46,432 bases of DNA from JBBDXA01 sp040902585 (GTDB lineage Bacteria; Planctomycetota; Phycisphaerae; Phycisphaerales; Phycisphaeraceae), in the NCBI GenBank assembly GCA_040902585.1, contig JBBDXA010000044.1, positions 1-46,432 on the forward strand, written 5' to 3'. The position numbers and the translations under genes were made by a program. The notes below the pieces were generated by a model that worked only from the letters and a program-made list of their open reading frames with translations, was not told where the DNA came from and made no database searches. Shown in pieces: positions 1 through 8,460 of the stretch. Each line of letters opens with the position of its first letter. The first letter of the stretch is position 1.

Positions 1-77
1 ATTGCACCTACGCGCCGCCGGCGGGTGGGCCTCGCGGACTCGGCCCGACCGCTAAACGGGTCGCCTCCTGTGCGGTC

Positions 78-794
78 TTACTCCACATCCTTCCCGCGGA
101 TGCCCCACAGCGTCCAGTCGAGGTTGTAGATGCCGTACCACGGCGCGCCGGAAGGGATGATGCGATCGCGCTGGATCCACGCGGCATGAGCGTCGATGAA
201 CGCGCCGTTCATGCCGGTGAACTCAGCTTCGACATCGCCGTGGTTGGCGAAGCAGCGATGGGCCATGAGCTGGCTGGGATGCCTGACCGTCTCGACGCGG
301 AACTGCTGCATGTTGTGATTGCCCTGGAGTACCCCGGTGGTCGAGTCGACGGCCCAGTACATTTTCACGAACCAGTAATAGCTGTAATTGGACTCGCCCG
401 GTTCGCCGGCGAGCAGGCTCTTGTGGTCGGCTGCGGTCATGGCGGTGCCGTACCAGGCGCGCCACCAGTTGGCGATGCCGCCGGGGTTGGCTTCGTCGCG
501 CGGGCAGTGGAGGATGGTCATGTCGCCGCCGAGATACGACCGCAGATTGCCCTCGTAGAAATCGAGCATGCCCATGTGAGGCCAGCTTCGCCCGCTCATG
601 GGAAGGCGTTGATCGTGATCGTTGGCGTACGAGAGGACGGCATTGATGATCTGCCGCTGGTTGGAAAGATCGATCGCGTTGCGGGTGGTGCGGCGGGAAG
701 AGTTGAGGGCGGGCAGGAGCAGGCCGATGAGCAGGGTGATCAGGGAGATCACCAGGAGCATTTCGACGAGCGTGAAGGCGCGGCGAAGGGGCAT
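78..794 (-). CDS. Prepilin-type N-terminal cleavage/methylation domain protein
   Basis: A 238-residue protein begins MPLRRAFTLVEMLLV, a type IV prepilin/pseudopilin leader: a short basic stretch, cleavage before F7, E at +5 of the mature protein, then a hydrophobic helix to about residue 30. The rest is a soluble domain rich in W, Y and G. In planctomycetes such proteins are exported through a type II secretion/type IV pilus-like route and are very numerous; their individual roles are unknown. The two related proteins at 1949-2680 and 8461-9180 have an H-X9-DG motif near the C terminus, which I cannot place exactly here (the equivalent region reads FIDAHAAW). The start is the ATG seven codons before the FTLVE motif. 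The gene is transcribed away from the repeats at 814-883. Confidence 0.9.
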   Translation of the reverse strand: MPLRRAFTLVEMLLVISLITLLIGLLLPALNSSRRTTRNAIDLSNQRQIINAVLSYANDHDQRLPMSGRSWPHMGMLDFYEGNLRSYLGGDMTILHCPRDEANPGGIANWWRAWYGTAMTAADHKSLLAGEPGESNYSYYWFVKMYWAVDSTTGVLQGNHNMQQFRVETVRHPSQLMAHRCFANHGDVEAEFTGMNGAFIDAHAAWIQRDRIIPSGAPWYGIYNLDWTLWGIRGKDVE

Positions 795-813
795 GAAAGG
801 ATCTTAGCAGAAA

Positions 814-883
814 GCTATCAGCTATCAGCTATCAGCCAGAATTCTCGGTCGCAGCGCCTAGGGCTGAAAGCTGAAAGCTGAAG
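814..883. repeat. Two short period-7 tandem repeats
   Basis: Three copies of GCTATCA occupy 814-834 and three copies of GCTGAAA occupy 863-883, in the 94-bp gap between two minus-strand genes. Both arrays have a 7-bp period, like the arrays at 1891-1953 and 5662-5731. No function is evident. Confidence 0.8.
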
Positions 884-888
884 GCTTC

Positions 889-1836
889 TCACTTCAGCGG
901 CGCGCCTTCGAGGCGTTTGCCGTTGGTGGTGAGGATTTGAAAGTGATGGATGCCGTGGCGCTTGTCGTCGGTGTAGGACCAGACGATTTTCTTTTCGGGT
1001 GTGACTTCCATGAGCTTGGTGGCGTTGGGGCCGCCGGCGTAGGCGGTGATCATGGTGTTGCCATTGGGCAACCGCTGCACGCCGCAGGCATCCTTGATGG
1101 GTTCGCCAGGCAGGTCATCGTTGCTCACCTGCCAGATGATTTTGCCGTCTTTGTCGAATTCGACCACGCGGTTGCCGTGGGTCAGGCCGACGACGGTGTT
1201 GCCGTTCTTCAGGCGGATCGCGGTGAAGGGCCAGGTGTGGATCTTGTGGTCCTTGTCGCCTTCGACGGTGGTATCGAACTGTCCGATCACCTTGCCCGTG
1301 GCGTCGTACTGCTTGACGGCAAAGTCCAGCAGGTGCGGCGCGAGATAGGTGCCGTCGGCCAGCTTGCGCGCCATGCGCGTCTGCATGTGAATGTTAGGCA
1401 CCTGGCACTGCAGCGCGAAGGCGACGATCTCTTTTCCTTCGCGATCGATCTCGACGAGCCTGGGCTTCGGTCCGCCTTCGACGATGACGAGGTTGCCGTT
1501 TTCCAGGGGCTGGACGCTGTGGGTCTCGCCGTTCTGCGAGCTTTTCCAGGAGAAGACGACTTTGTTTTCCCGCGTGACTTCGATGACGCCGCCGCCGGGG
1601 AAATCTTTCTGACGGTTGACACACAGAAGGATGTTGCCGCTGGGGAGCACCCAGCCGTCGCGCGTGGCCGAGGGATATTTCCAGATCACTTCATCGTTCT
1701 CATCGACGATGTAGGTTTCCCCGCCGGTGACGAGGAAGGAATGTTTGATGCCGTCCGCCGACTGCTGCTTGCCCGCGAAGGCGGCGGCGGTGAGGGTCAG
1801 CACGGCAAAGAGAAACGCGAAGCGGCGAGATAGCAT
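889..1836 (-). CDS. Exported PQQ-like beta-propeller protein
   Basis: The ATG at 1836 gives MLSRRFAFLFAVLTLTAAAFAG, a clear Sec signal peptide, and has GGAGAG just upstream. An upstream in-frame TTG at 1848 is less likely. The mature protein of about 295 residues is built of repeated strands such as YIVDENDEVIWKYP, VIEVTRENKVVFSW, LVEIDREGKEIVAF and VVEFDKDGKIIWQVS. This 'X-X-D-X-X-G-K-X-V-W' pattern is typical of PQQ-like or arylsulfotransferase-like beta-propellers. No catalytic residues can be assigned, so a structural or ligand-binding role in the envelope is the safest reading. Several planctomycete homologues are annotated only as beta-propeller proteins. Confidence 0.8.
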   Translation of the reverse strand: MLSRRFAFLFAVLTLTAAAFAGKQQSADGIKHSFLVTGGETYIVDENDEVIWKYPSATRDGWVLPSGNILLCVNRQKDFPGGGVIEVTRENKVVFSWKSSQNGETHSVQPLENGNLVIVEGGPKPRLVEIDREGKEIVAFALQCQVPNIHMQTRMARKLADGTYLAPHLLDFAVKQYDATGKVIGQFDTTVEGDKDHKIHTWPFTAIRLKNGNTVVGLTHGNRVVEFDKDGKIIWQVSNDDLPGEPIKDACGVQRLPNGNTMITAYAGGPNATKLMEVTPEKKIVWSYTDDKRHGIHHFQILTTNGKRLEGAPLK

Positions 1837-1890
1837 GGAACTCTCCAAGAGTGTGAGGCGAAACAGACAGTGTACCGCAAGACGGGCGAG

Positions 1891-1953
1891 ACTCAGGACC
1901 CAGGACTCAGGACCCAGGACTCAGGACTCAGGACCCAGGACCCAGGACTCAGG
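1891..1953. repeat. Nine-copy ACYCAGG heptamer array
   Basis: Nine perfect heptamers of the form ACTCAGG or ACCCAGG stand in a row. The left end is about 55 bp upstream of the propeller gene start. The right end runs into the 3' end of the prepilin gene at 1949-2680, whose TGA stop is formed by the last heptamer on the minus strand. A related array lies at 5662-5731. Confidence 0.9.
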
Positions 1954-2680
1954 ACTTCCTCTGCTTCGGATCCCAGTATTCAATATTGATATTGCTGCCA
2001 TCGAATGCCGGCTGCATTTTCTTGTCCACATCGGGCACGACTTCGCTGTGGCCGTCGCCAAAGGTGACGACGCCGGCGTTCTCGTGGCGGTTGTTGTTGA
2101 TGCCTTCGGTGTAGGCGTGGATGAAGGGCCACCAGAGGGTGAGGGAGACGCCCAGGTCCGCCCCGCCGCTGCTCTTGGGATGCGAGTCGGCGAAGACAAT
2201 GAGCTTGTCCGGCTCCTTGACGCTGGTGGTGGTCTGCCAGCGCCGGCCGGTGATGTAGTGACCGCCGGTGCCCGTGTTGTGCGAGTAGAGTCCCAGGAAA
2301 AAGCCGTTGTATCCGTAGCCGATGTAGTGGGCGTCGTACTTCCAGTTCCAGGTGACGCCGAAGTCTTTCTGAGCGCTCATGATGGCCGGGCAGTGTGAGA
2401 CCTCAGCGGTGTTGCCGAACGGTTCGAGCAGATTCTGCCAGTCCTTGCCGGTGTTCAGGGCCGGGTCGCGATGAGGCGGGAACACACGCATGTTGTTAAA
2501 CGTGTAGGCCATGTTGGCCTGACCGAGGATGTTCAGGTTGGTGGCGCACTTGACGCGGTAGGCGGTGACTTTGGCCTTGGCGAGTGAAGGCAGGAGCATG
2601 GAGATGAGGACGGCGATGATGGCCACGACGAGAAGCATCTCGACGAGGGTGAAAGCGCGAGGAGAATCTTTGGCGCGCAT
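1949..2680 (-). CDS. Prepilin-type protein with H-X9-DG motif
   Basis: Start at 2680 gives MRAKDSPRAFTLVEMLLVVAIIAVL, with GGGAG about 8 bases upstream; a longer frame to 2818 has no leader and is rejected. The prepilin cleavage site precedes F10 and the N-terminal helix follows. Near the C terminus the segment HENAGVVTFGDG fits H-X9-DG exactly, the signature of a prepilin-like family that is strongly expanded in Planctomycetes. The protein is 243 residues. Function is unknown; it should be translocated, cleaved by a prepilin peptidase and exposed at the envelope. The stop codon lies inside the heptamer array, so array expansion or contraction could alter the C terminus. Confidence 0.9.
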   Translation of the reverse strand: MRAKDSPRAFTLVEMLLVVAIIAVLISMLLPSLAKAKVTAYRVKCATNLNILGQANMAYTFNNMRVFPPHRDPALNTGKDWQNLLEPFGNTAEVSHCPAIMSAQKDFGVTWNWKYDAHYIGYGYNGFFLGLYSHNTGTGGHYITGRRWQTTTSVKEPDKLIVFADSHPKSSGGADLGVSLTLWWPFIHAYTEGINNNRHENAGVVTFGDGHSEVVPDVDKKMQPAFDGSNINIEYWDPKQRKS

Positions 2681-2829
2681 GGATGCGACTCCCGATGCGA
2701 ATCTTTCATCCATCCACTCCGCGGCGGCGGCCCCACAAAGGCAACCGCGTTGAATCGTAGACCGGATCGACGCGGCGCCAATGAGGTTGTGCGTCGATCC
2801 GGTCTGGTTTTTCGTCAATAGTCCTCGTG

Positions 2830-4161
2830 TCAGGCGCAGCGGCGACGGCGTCGAAGTCCGCCGACGGCGGTCAGCGCGAGCAGGGACATGGTCGCCGGCT
2901 CGGGAATCGGCGCGGCAATCAGGCGGAGCTGGAACCCGGCCCAGTTCTGCTCCGGGCCGCCGGGGCCGTCGCCGGCGATACCCGTGATGCGGCCAAGGGA
3001 GTCGGCGGTAATGTCCCTGAAGAGGAAACCTCCGGCGCCGAAGGTGGCGGCTTCACCGGTCTGGTCGATGAAAAGATTCATGCTTCGCGTCGCGCCACCA
3101 TAGGCATACAACTCGTAGATGCCGCCGGCGAGCAGGCCGGTGATCTCCCAGGCGACCTGATTGGCGGACTGCCCGGCATTGAGGAAGAGGTAGTCGCGGC
3201 GAAGCGGATCCGTGCCTTGACCGGGATCGCCGGGCCAGCCCTGCACGTTGCCGAGGATCTGGAACTGCACGCCCGAGGCATTACCCGCCGAGTCGACCAG
3301 CGCCTGATTCGGCGCGGGCGCGGCTGAGACGTTGTCAAAGGCCTTGACGAAGTACTGATTCCAGATGTTGCCGCGGCCGTAGTTCGTCTCAATGCCGCTC
3401 TTGGCTTGCGGAACAGCATCACCAAAACCATTGCCCGTGGGGCCGCCGGCGATGTCAACGCTCCAGAGCGTGGTCGGGTCGAAGGCTTTGGTCGCTTCGA
3501 TGACGATGGCATTGAGTGGGTAGAAGGCGCTGCTGACATCTTCGACGGACACAACGAGTTGATTGGAACCGTTGACCTTGAGGCCGTTGAGTACGGAGCC
3601 GCCGGCTTCAAGTTGAGCTGCGCCGAAGCGGGTAGCGCGCGTGACCTGCGAGGTACGAGTCCCTGCGCCGTCGGTGGCGACGAAGCGTTCGACACTGCCG
3701 CCGTTGTTGTTGATCAGCGAGTAGAAGCGAACGTTGTAATCGAGGCTCGGGTCCAGACCGTTGATCGTGACCTGAATATCGGCGGCGTTGCCGTGAAAGT
3801 AGATATCGTCAGCGGCGAGGACGTAATAAGGATCAGCGGCGGTACCGGGCCAATTGGCTGACGCTCCGTCGTTGTTGAAGTTGCCAAGCACCATGTTGCC
3901 GAAACTGACGGACACGCCGTCCACCGTCCCGCCGCCGTGCCGAAGCACGGAACCCGCCGCGAGGGTTGTGTTGTTCGCGATCACATTCCAGTCCGCCAGG
4001 GAACCGCCGTCACCATTGCCGGCGGCTGAAAAATCCAACTTAATGGCGTCGCCCGCCGAGAATGCCACCGCGTCAGCATTCCGGGCGTTTGCCACGCAGG
4101 CAATGACCATTGTGCAGCAGATCATCATGCGCATGAAGGGGTGTTGATGCCTGGCTTTCAT
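2830..4161 (-). CDS. PEP-CTERM sorting-domain exported protein
   Basis: A 443-residue protein with an N-terminal signal region (hydrophobic stretch MMICCTMVIACVANA) and a C terminus reading IPEPATMSLLALTAVGGLRRRRR. This is a canonical PEP-CTERM tail: PEP motif, hydrophobic helix, basic cluster. Such proteins are thought to be processed by an exosortase during export. The body is rich in G, N, D and aromatic residues and looks like beta-sandwich material. A strong AGAGGAG site precedes the ATG. The start is divergent from the XylR-like regulator at 4482, so that regulator may control it; this is inference from position only. Confidence 0.9.
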   Translation of the reverse strand: MKARHQHPFMRMMICCTMVIACVANARNADAVAFSAGDAIKLDFSAAGNGDGGSLADWNVIANNTTLAAGSVLRHGGGTVDGVSVSFGNMVLGNFNNDGASANWPGTAADPYYVLAADDIYFHGNAADIQVTINGLDPSLDYNVRFYSLINNNGGSVERFVATDGAGTRTSQVTRATRFGAAQLEAGGSVLNGLKVNGSNQLVVSVEDVSSAFYPLNAIVIEATKAFDPTTLWSVDIAGGPTGNGFGDAVPQAKSGIETNYGRGNIWNQYFVKAFDNVSAAPAPNQALVDSAGNASGVQFQILGNVQGWPGDPGQGTDPLRRDYLFLNAGQSANQVAWEITGLLAGGIYELYAYGGATRSMNLFIDQTGEAATFGAGGFLFRDITADSLGRITGIAGDGPGGPEQNWAGFQLRLIAAPIPEPATMSLLALTAVGGLRRRRRCA

Positions 4162-4481
4162 AGAATATCTCCTCTTTGAGAATGGGGTTGGAATTGTCGT
4201 CCGTCACCAGCGGCATGGAAACCCATCAACAGAACGGAGCCGCCGGTCGAGCATAACACACCACCGCCATTTCCCATTGAGGTTCTTCGTTCCTGATACT
4301 ATGCTTTTTCGTCAATTCGATTCGATTCGCCTGAGGGTCTCGGCAAGGCCGAATCAACCGATTTCAATGGAACTTCCCGCCCAAAAGCCGATCGAACCAC
4401 CCAAAAAACAAGTAAGCTTTATCAGCACCTTTCGCGGCGGCCATTCTTCCGCAAATCAGTGCCGCCCTCGTCTGACCGACC
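4162..4481. other. Divergent intergenic region
   Basis: This 320-bp gap separates the divergent PEP-CTERM and XylR-like genes and must hold both promoters. It is more AT-rich than the flanking genes. I see no convincing -35/-10 pair, no long palindrome and no small gene with a ribosome binding site. Confidence 0.5.
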
Positions 4482-5654
4482 ATGCCCATCCGACCCCGCA
4501 TCGCCTTGCTCATCGAATCGTCCCGTGCCTACGGGCGCGGGCTGCTGCATGGCATCGCGCAGTACGCCCGCGTCCACGGCCACTGGTCCATCTTCCAGCA
4601 GGAACGCATGCTCGATGACCCCGCCCCGCGCTGGATCGAACGCTGGAAAGGCGATGGCATCATCGCCCGACTCGAAAACCCCGAGCTCGTCGAAGTCGTG
4701 CGGCGTTTGAAGATTCCCACCATCGATGTGCGCGGGCTCTTCGAACTGCCCGACATCCCGCTCGTCGAAACCGATGATGACAAAGTCATCCGCCTGGCGA
4801 TCAAACACCTGCGCGAGCGCGGGTTCCATCATTTCGCCTTCTGCGGGTTCGCCGGCGCCAACTACTCCGAACGCCGCCTGCGATACCTCCGCCGACAACT
4901 GGGCGACCTGAACCTGCCGCTGCATATCTACGCCCAGGGCACCGCGACGCTCAAGACGCAGACGGTGGAGATCGAAACGCGCGGCACGCTGTACGACCAG
5001 ACCATTGCAAGCTGGCTCGCATCGCTGCCTCGGCCGATCGGACTCATTGCATGCAACGACATCCGCGGGCAACAGGTACTCAATGCGGCGCGCGACGCGG
5101 GCATCGCCGTGCCCGAAGAGATCGCGGTCATCGGCGTGGACAACGATGAAGTCGTGTGCGATCTGTCCGATCCGCCTCTGACCAGCGTCGAGCCGGACAC
5201 GCGAAGGATCGGCTACGAAGCGGCGGCAGTGCTCGACGGCCTGATGCGCGGCAAACATCCGAAGGACCACAAGACTTTCGTCAGGCCGGCCGGCGTCATC
5301 ACGCGGCAGTCGACGGACATTCTCGCCATCGCGGATCGCGACATCGCCTCGGCAGTGCGCTTCATCAGACAACACGCGACGGAAGAGATCTCCGTGGAAG
5401 ACGTGCTCGAACAGGTGCCCATGTCGCGCAGCACACTCGAACGCCGCTTTTCGAAACTCATCGGCCATTCACCCAAGACGGAAATCCTGCGCGTCCGGCT
5501 CGACCGCGTGAAACGCCTGCTCGCCGAGACGGACTATTCGCTGGCAGCCATCGCCGGCATGACAGGCTTCAAACACGCGGAGTATTTAAGCACGGTTTTC
5601 AAGCAGAAAATGGGCAAAACGCCGGGACAGTTCCGCGGGAAGGCGAAGAAGTGA
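4482..5654 (+). CDS. XylR-type transcription regulator (LacI-like sensor plus AraC HTH)
   Basis: A 390-residue cytoplasmic regulator. Residues 5-270 are a periplasmic-binding-protein/LacI-type sensor (IALLIESSRAYGRGLLHGIA at the start; later IGLIACNDIRGQQVLNAARDAGI and IAVIGVDNDEVVCDLSDPPLTSV, which are typical of this fold). Residues about 285-388 are an AraC/XylS DNA-binding domain with two helix-turn-helix units; the second contains SLAAIAGMTGFKHAEYLSTVFK and ends GKTPGQFR. This domain order is that of XylR, a sugar-responsive activator, and is very common in planctomycetes near carbohydrate genes. The sugar is unknown and no sugar catabolic gene is adjacent. The PEP-CTERM gene diverges upstream and a heptamer array follows 7 bp after the stop. 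Confidence 0.92.
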   Translation: MPIRPRIALLIESSRAYGRGLLHGIAQYARVHGHWSIFQQERMLDDPAPRWIERWKGDGIIARLENPELVEVVRRLKIPTIDVRGLFELPDIPLVETDDDKVIRLAIKHLRERGFHHFAFCGFAGANYSERRLRYLRRQLGDLNLPLHIYAQGTATLKTQTVEIETRGTLYDQTIASWLASLPRPIGLIACNDIRGQQVLNAARDAGIAVPEEIAVIGVDNDEVVCDLSDPPLTSVEPDTRRIGYEAAAVLDGLMRGKHPKDHKTFVRPAGVITRQSTDILAIADRDIASAVRFIRQHATEEISVEDVLEQVPMSRSTLERRFSKLIGHSPKTEILRVRLDRVKRLLAETDYSLAAIAGMTGFKHAEYLSTVFKQKMGKTPGQFRGKAKK

Positions 5655-5661
5655 GCAGGAG

Positions 5662-5731
5662 GGACAGGGGACAGGAGGCAGGGGACAGGAGGCAGGACCC
5701 AGGACTCAGGATCCAGGACCCAGGACTCAAG
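5662..5731. repeat. Ten-copy NNNCAGG heptamer array
   Basis: Ten consecutive 7-bp units share CAGG (CAAG in the last): GGACAGG, GGACAGG, AGGCAGG, GGACAGG, AGGCAGG, ACCCAGG, ACTCAGG, ATCCAGG, ACCCAGG, ACTCAAG. It begins just after the XylR-like gene. It is the same family as 1891-1953 but more diverged. Confidence 0.85.
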
Positions 5732-5842
5732 ACCTACTCCACGCAAGCGGGCGCCATGGGCCTTTGGCTCGTTGCCGCTGGGCCCATGACGCCCGCAGTT
5801 GATGGCGTCTTCAGTTGTGTGTTGTGCGAACGCAGTCCGGTC

Positions 5843-6643
5843 TTATCGGCCGCGGCCATAGGAACCGCGATCCTGACCGTGCGTGGTGTTGATCACCGGT
5901 GTGCGCACTTCTTCGTAGCAGCCGGGAACCCACACGCGCTCGATGCGCGTTTCGTACTGGTCCGGGTGCCAGACGCGCTCGACGCGCGTCTCGTATTTGT
6001 CCGGGCACCAGATGCGCTCGATGCGCGTCTCGTACTGGTCCGGGCACCACACGCGCTCGGTGCGCGTTGCGTACTGGTCTGGGCACCACACGCGCTCACG
6101 GCGCGTCTCGTAGCGATCGGGAACCCAGTAGCGGTCCAGGTAGCCGGCCTTGACCATCACCGTGACGATGCGACCGGTGTGGTCCGGCACCTGCTTGAAC
6201 TGGGCCGGGATCACGCGCGCAGCCCATTGGCCGGGCACGAGCACCTGCTTCGTGACTTCATCCCAGTGGCCTCGGGAGACGAGCACCTGGCGCTGCACTT
6301 GGTCCCAGTGACCTCTGGAGACGAGCACCTGACGTTGCACTTCATCCCAGTGACCCGGGGCGACAAGCACCTGACGCCGCACTTCGTCCCAGTGACCTTT
6401 GCTGACGAGCACCTGAACCTGGCGCTCTTCGTAGTGGCCGGGGATGTAGCGGCGGTTCACGACATCGACATTGACGTGCGTGTGGTCGCCGTGAGCGCCG
6501 ATGCGGACGTCAGCATTACCGAGTCGGAAGCTGACGTTGCCAGTGGAGTTCTGGTGCTGCGCCTGGGCGGCAGCGGGGCCGAACGCCAATGCCGCAACGC
6601 CGAGGGTGCCGGTGACGATCATGTTTCGCAGTGACGCTTTCAT
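5843..6643 (-). CDS. Exported protein of two short tandem-repeat modules
   Basis: Start at 6643 gives MKASLRNMIVTGTLGVAALAFG plus PAAAQA, a signal peptide; AAAGGA lies upstream. The mature protein (total 266 residues) has two repeat blocks. Residues 77-140 contain four 14-residue units of the form QVLVSxGHWDEVxR and a degenerate fifth. Residues 178-242 contain five 13-residue units of the form YETRxERVWCPDQ. A 35-residue spacer containing HTGRIVTVMVKAGYLDRYW joins them. Three second-block units carry a cysteine (VWCPD) and one has histidine (VWHPD), so metal or disulfide chemistry is possible. I know of no assigned function for such repeats. The protein is presumably periplasmic or cell-surface. 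The gene diverges from the PEP-CTERM gene at 7065. Confidence 0.85.
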   Translation of the reverse strand: MKASLRNMIVTGTLGVAALAFGPAAAQAQHQNSTGNVSFRLGNADVRIGAHGDHTHVNVDVVNRRYIPGHYEERQVQVLVSKGHWDEVRRQVLVAPGHWDEVQRQVLVSRGHWDQVQRQVLVSRGHWDEVTKQVLVPGQWAARVIPAQFKQVPDHTGRIVTVMVKAGYLDRYWVPDRYETRRERVWCPDQYATRTERVWCPDQYETRIERIWCPDKYETRVERVWHPDQYETRIERVWVPGCYEEVRTPVINTTHGQDRGSYGRGR

Positions 6644-7064
6644 ATTCAATCCTTTCAAAGGTTCTTGACTCTCGAATCCGCTGTGGGTTATCCGCGATCG
6701 GCAAAGGGCCGTTGCGGCTCCCACGTAAATAAATACGTATACACATCAAATTTGTTGCAGGCACTGGCAAAGATTTCCAGGAAATGATCTTAACTCCTTT
6801 GTTTTCAATTGGTTGCGAAACGGCATCCAAATCGGCTCGGAATCGTCAAGACCTGCAAATCGGCGGTTCCCGACAAGCGGGCGACGCCTGTTGCGGTTCC
6901 CTGGGGTTCGACTTTGTTTGCGCCGAAGTACAGAAAAGTCTTGACCAGACATGCCGCAGCGGTCAAACTACACATCGGGTCCGGCTTGATCGGCGGCGCG
7001 GCCGCCCATGTCAGACTGTCCGGTGTTTCATTTCAACAACCCATTTGAGAGGACGAGGTGTGTT
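6644..7064. other. AT-richer divergent intergenic region
   Basis: This 421-bp gap separates the divergent repeat-protein and PEP-CTERM genes. It contains an AT-rich stretch near 6722-6760 with a small inverted repeat (ACGTA at 6723 and TACGT at 6734) that could be part of a promoter or operator. No small ORF with a good ribosome binding site is seen. Confidence 0.4.
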
Positions 7065-8312
7065 ATGACGAAACGAGTGCGCTTGGTGGCGTTGTCGGCG
7101 GCGATGCTTTTTGTTTGCACGACTTCGAGTTTGATGGCCGTGGTCTCCTACGAGGTACCCACAGGCACCGTGGGCAGTCAGAACTTCGGCGGATCGCTGG
7201 GCATGGACTTCAACGTCGCATTCACCACGACCATCACCGAACTGGGCGTCTTCGACAGCGGATCGAACGGGTTGAGTTCCACCATCACCGCTTACATTTA
7301 CGATCGCACCAACACAGCCGCACCGCTGGCGACACTGACCTTCTCGCCGGGTGATCCGGGCACGCTCGTGGGCGGCACCCGGTTCAAGACGCTGGGCGCG
7401 CCGCTGGTCCTTCCCAAAAACTTCCAGGGAACGATCGTCGCGGACGGATTCAACGGCGTCGATCTGAACGGCAACCTCGCCGTCCCGCCCTGGACCGTCA
7501 ATACCGGCAACGGCGTCCTGGGCTTCGTCGGCAGCAGTCGATTCGGCACGGCTGGACTGTTTCCCGCTACCGCTGACGGCGGCCCCGTCAACCGCTATGC
7601 AGCCGGCTCGTTCGTCTTTGCCGGCGCGCCCGACATTACCTCGGGAAACATTCCCCTGGGCGGCATCACCGCCGCGGCTACCGGTTCGCAAGGCGGCTTT
7701 CCGGTCAGCGCCGCGGTCGATGGCAACGCCACGCCCAGCGTCGGGGGCACCGGCTGGGCCGGCGCCATTCCCACCGGCGACAACACACCCCCCGCGACCG
7801 CCGTCTTCGAAGCCATCGGCGATGTGAAGACCAGCAGCCAAACCCAGCTCACCTTCAACATCATCTCCGGCGGATTCGGCAACCACACGCTCGGTCGATT
7901 CCGACTCTCCGTCACGGGCGATGATCGCTCGCTCTTCGCCGACGGCCTGGCCAACAACGGCGATGTCCTCGCCAACTGGGTCGAACTCACGCCCGCCTCC
8001 GCCAGTTCGAGCAACGCCTCCACAGTGCTGACCGTGCTGGGCGACAACTCGATCCTCGCCAGCGGCGGCGTCGCCAACGTCGAGACCTACAACATCACCG
8101 CCTTCTCCAGCCTGCCCACGATCACCGGCTTCCGCATCGAATTGCTGGAAGACCCGAGCTTCGTCAACAACGGGCCCGGTCGGGCGAGCAACGGCAACTG
8201 GGTTCTGCTCGAATTCCAGGTCAGTCACGTCCCGGTTCCCGAGCCGGCTTCCATCATGATGGTTCTCCTGAGCGGCGCGGCCCTGCTCAAGCGTCGCCGG
8301 CAGGCCGCGTGA
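7065..8312 (+). CDS. PEP-CTERM sorting-domain exported protein
   Basis: The ATG at 7065 is preceded by GAGAGGACGAGG and opens with MTKRVRLVALSAAMLFVCTTSSLMA, a Sec signal peptide; the frame opens earlier at 7008 but without a leader. The C terminus reads VPEPASIMMVLLSGAALLKRRRQ, a PEP-CTERM tail. The body of about 370 residues is rich in T, S, G and N, with strand-like segments such as LTFNIISGGFGNHTLGRFRLSV, consistent with a beta-sandwich surface protein. It is 415 residues in total. A strong intrinsic terminator follows at 8346. No enzymatic motif is visible. Confidence 0.9.
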   Translation: MTKRVRLVALSAAMLFVCTTSSLMAVVSYEVPTGTVGSQNFGGSLGMDFNVAFTTTITELGVFDSGSNGLSSTITAYIYDRTNTAAPLATLTFSPGDPGTLVGGTRFKTLGAPLVLPKNFQGTIVADGFNGVDLNGNLAVPPWTVNTGNGVLGFVGSSRFGTAGLFPATADGGPVNRYAAGSFVFAGAPDITSGNIPLGGITAAATGSQGGFPVSAAVDGNATPSVGGTGWAGAIPTGDNTPPATAVFEAIGDVKTSSQTQLTFNIISGGFGNHTLGRFRLSVTGDDRSLFADGLANNGDVLANWVELTPASASSSNASTVLTVLGDNSILASGGVANVETYNITAFSSLPTITGFRIELLEDPSFVNNGPGRASNGNWVLLEFQVSHVPVPEPASIMMVLLSGAALLKRRRQAA

Positions 8313-8345
8313 TTCGGCCGCATTCTTCCTTTCATCGATTCGAAG

Positions 8346-8374
8346 CGGCTCCGATCTCGGAGCCGTTTCTTTTT
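8346..8374 (+). terminator. Rho-independent terminator after PEP-CTERM gene
   Basis: CGGCTCCGA and TCGGAGCCG form a perfect GC-rich hairpin at 8346-8365, followed by TTTCTTTTT. It lies 33 bp after the stop at 8312. Confidence 0.9.
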
Positions 8375-8460
8375 CGCCCGGACTGCCACGTTGGACTTGG
8401 ATTAGAAGCGCAACTGCATTAGAATCATCCTGCGTACTCTCACGCCTCGCGGAGAGAATC

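Noticed and set aside
4270..4305. A promoter for the XylR-like gene (TTGAGG ... TACTAT)
   Set aside because: The spacer is only about 14 bp, too short for a normal sigma-70 promoter.
4422..5468. 348-codon minus-strand frame opposite the XylR-like gene
   Set aside because: It is antisense to well-recognised sensor and AraC domains; no start signal.
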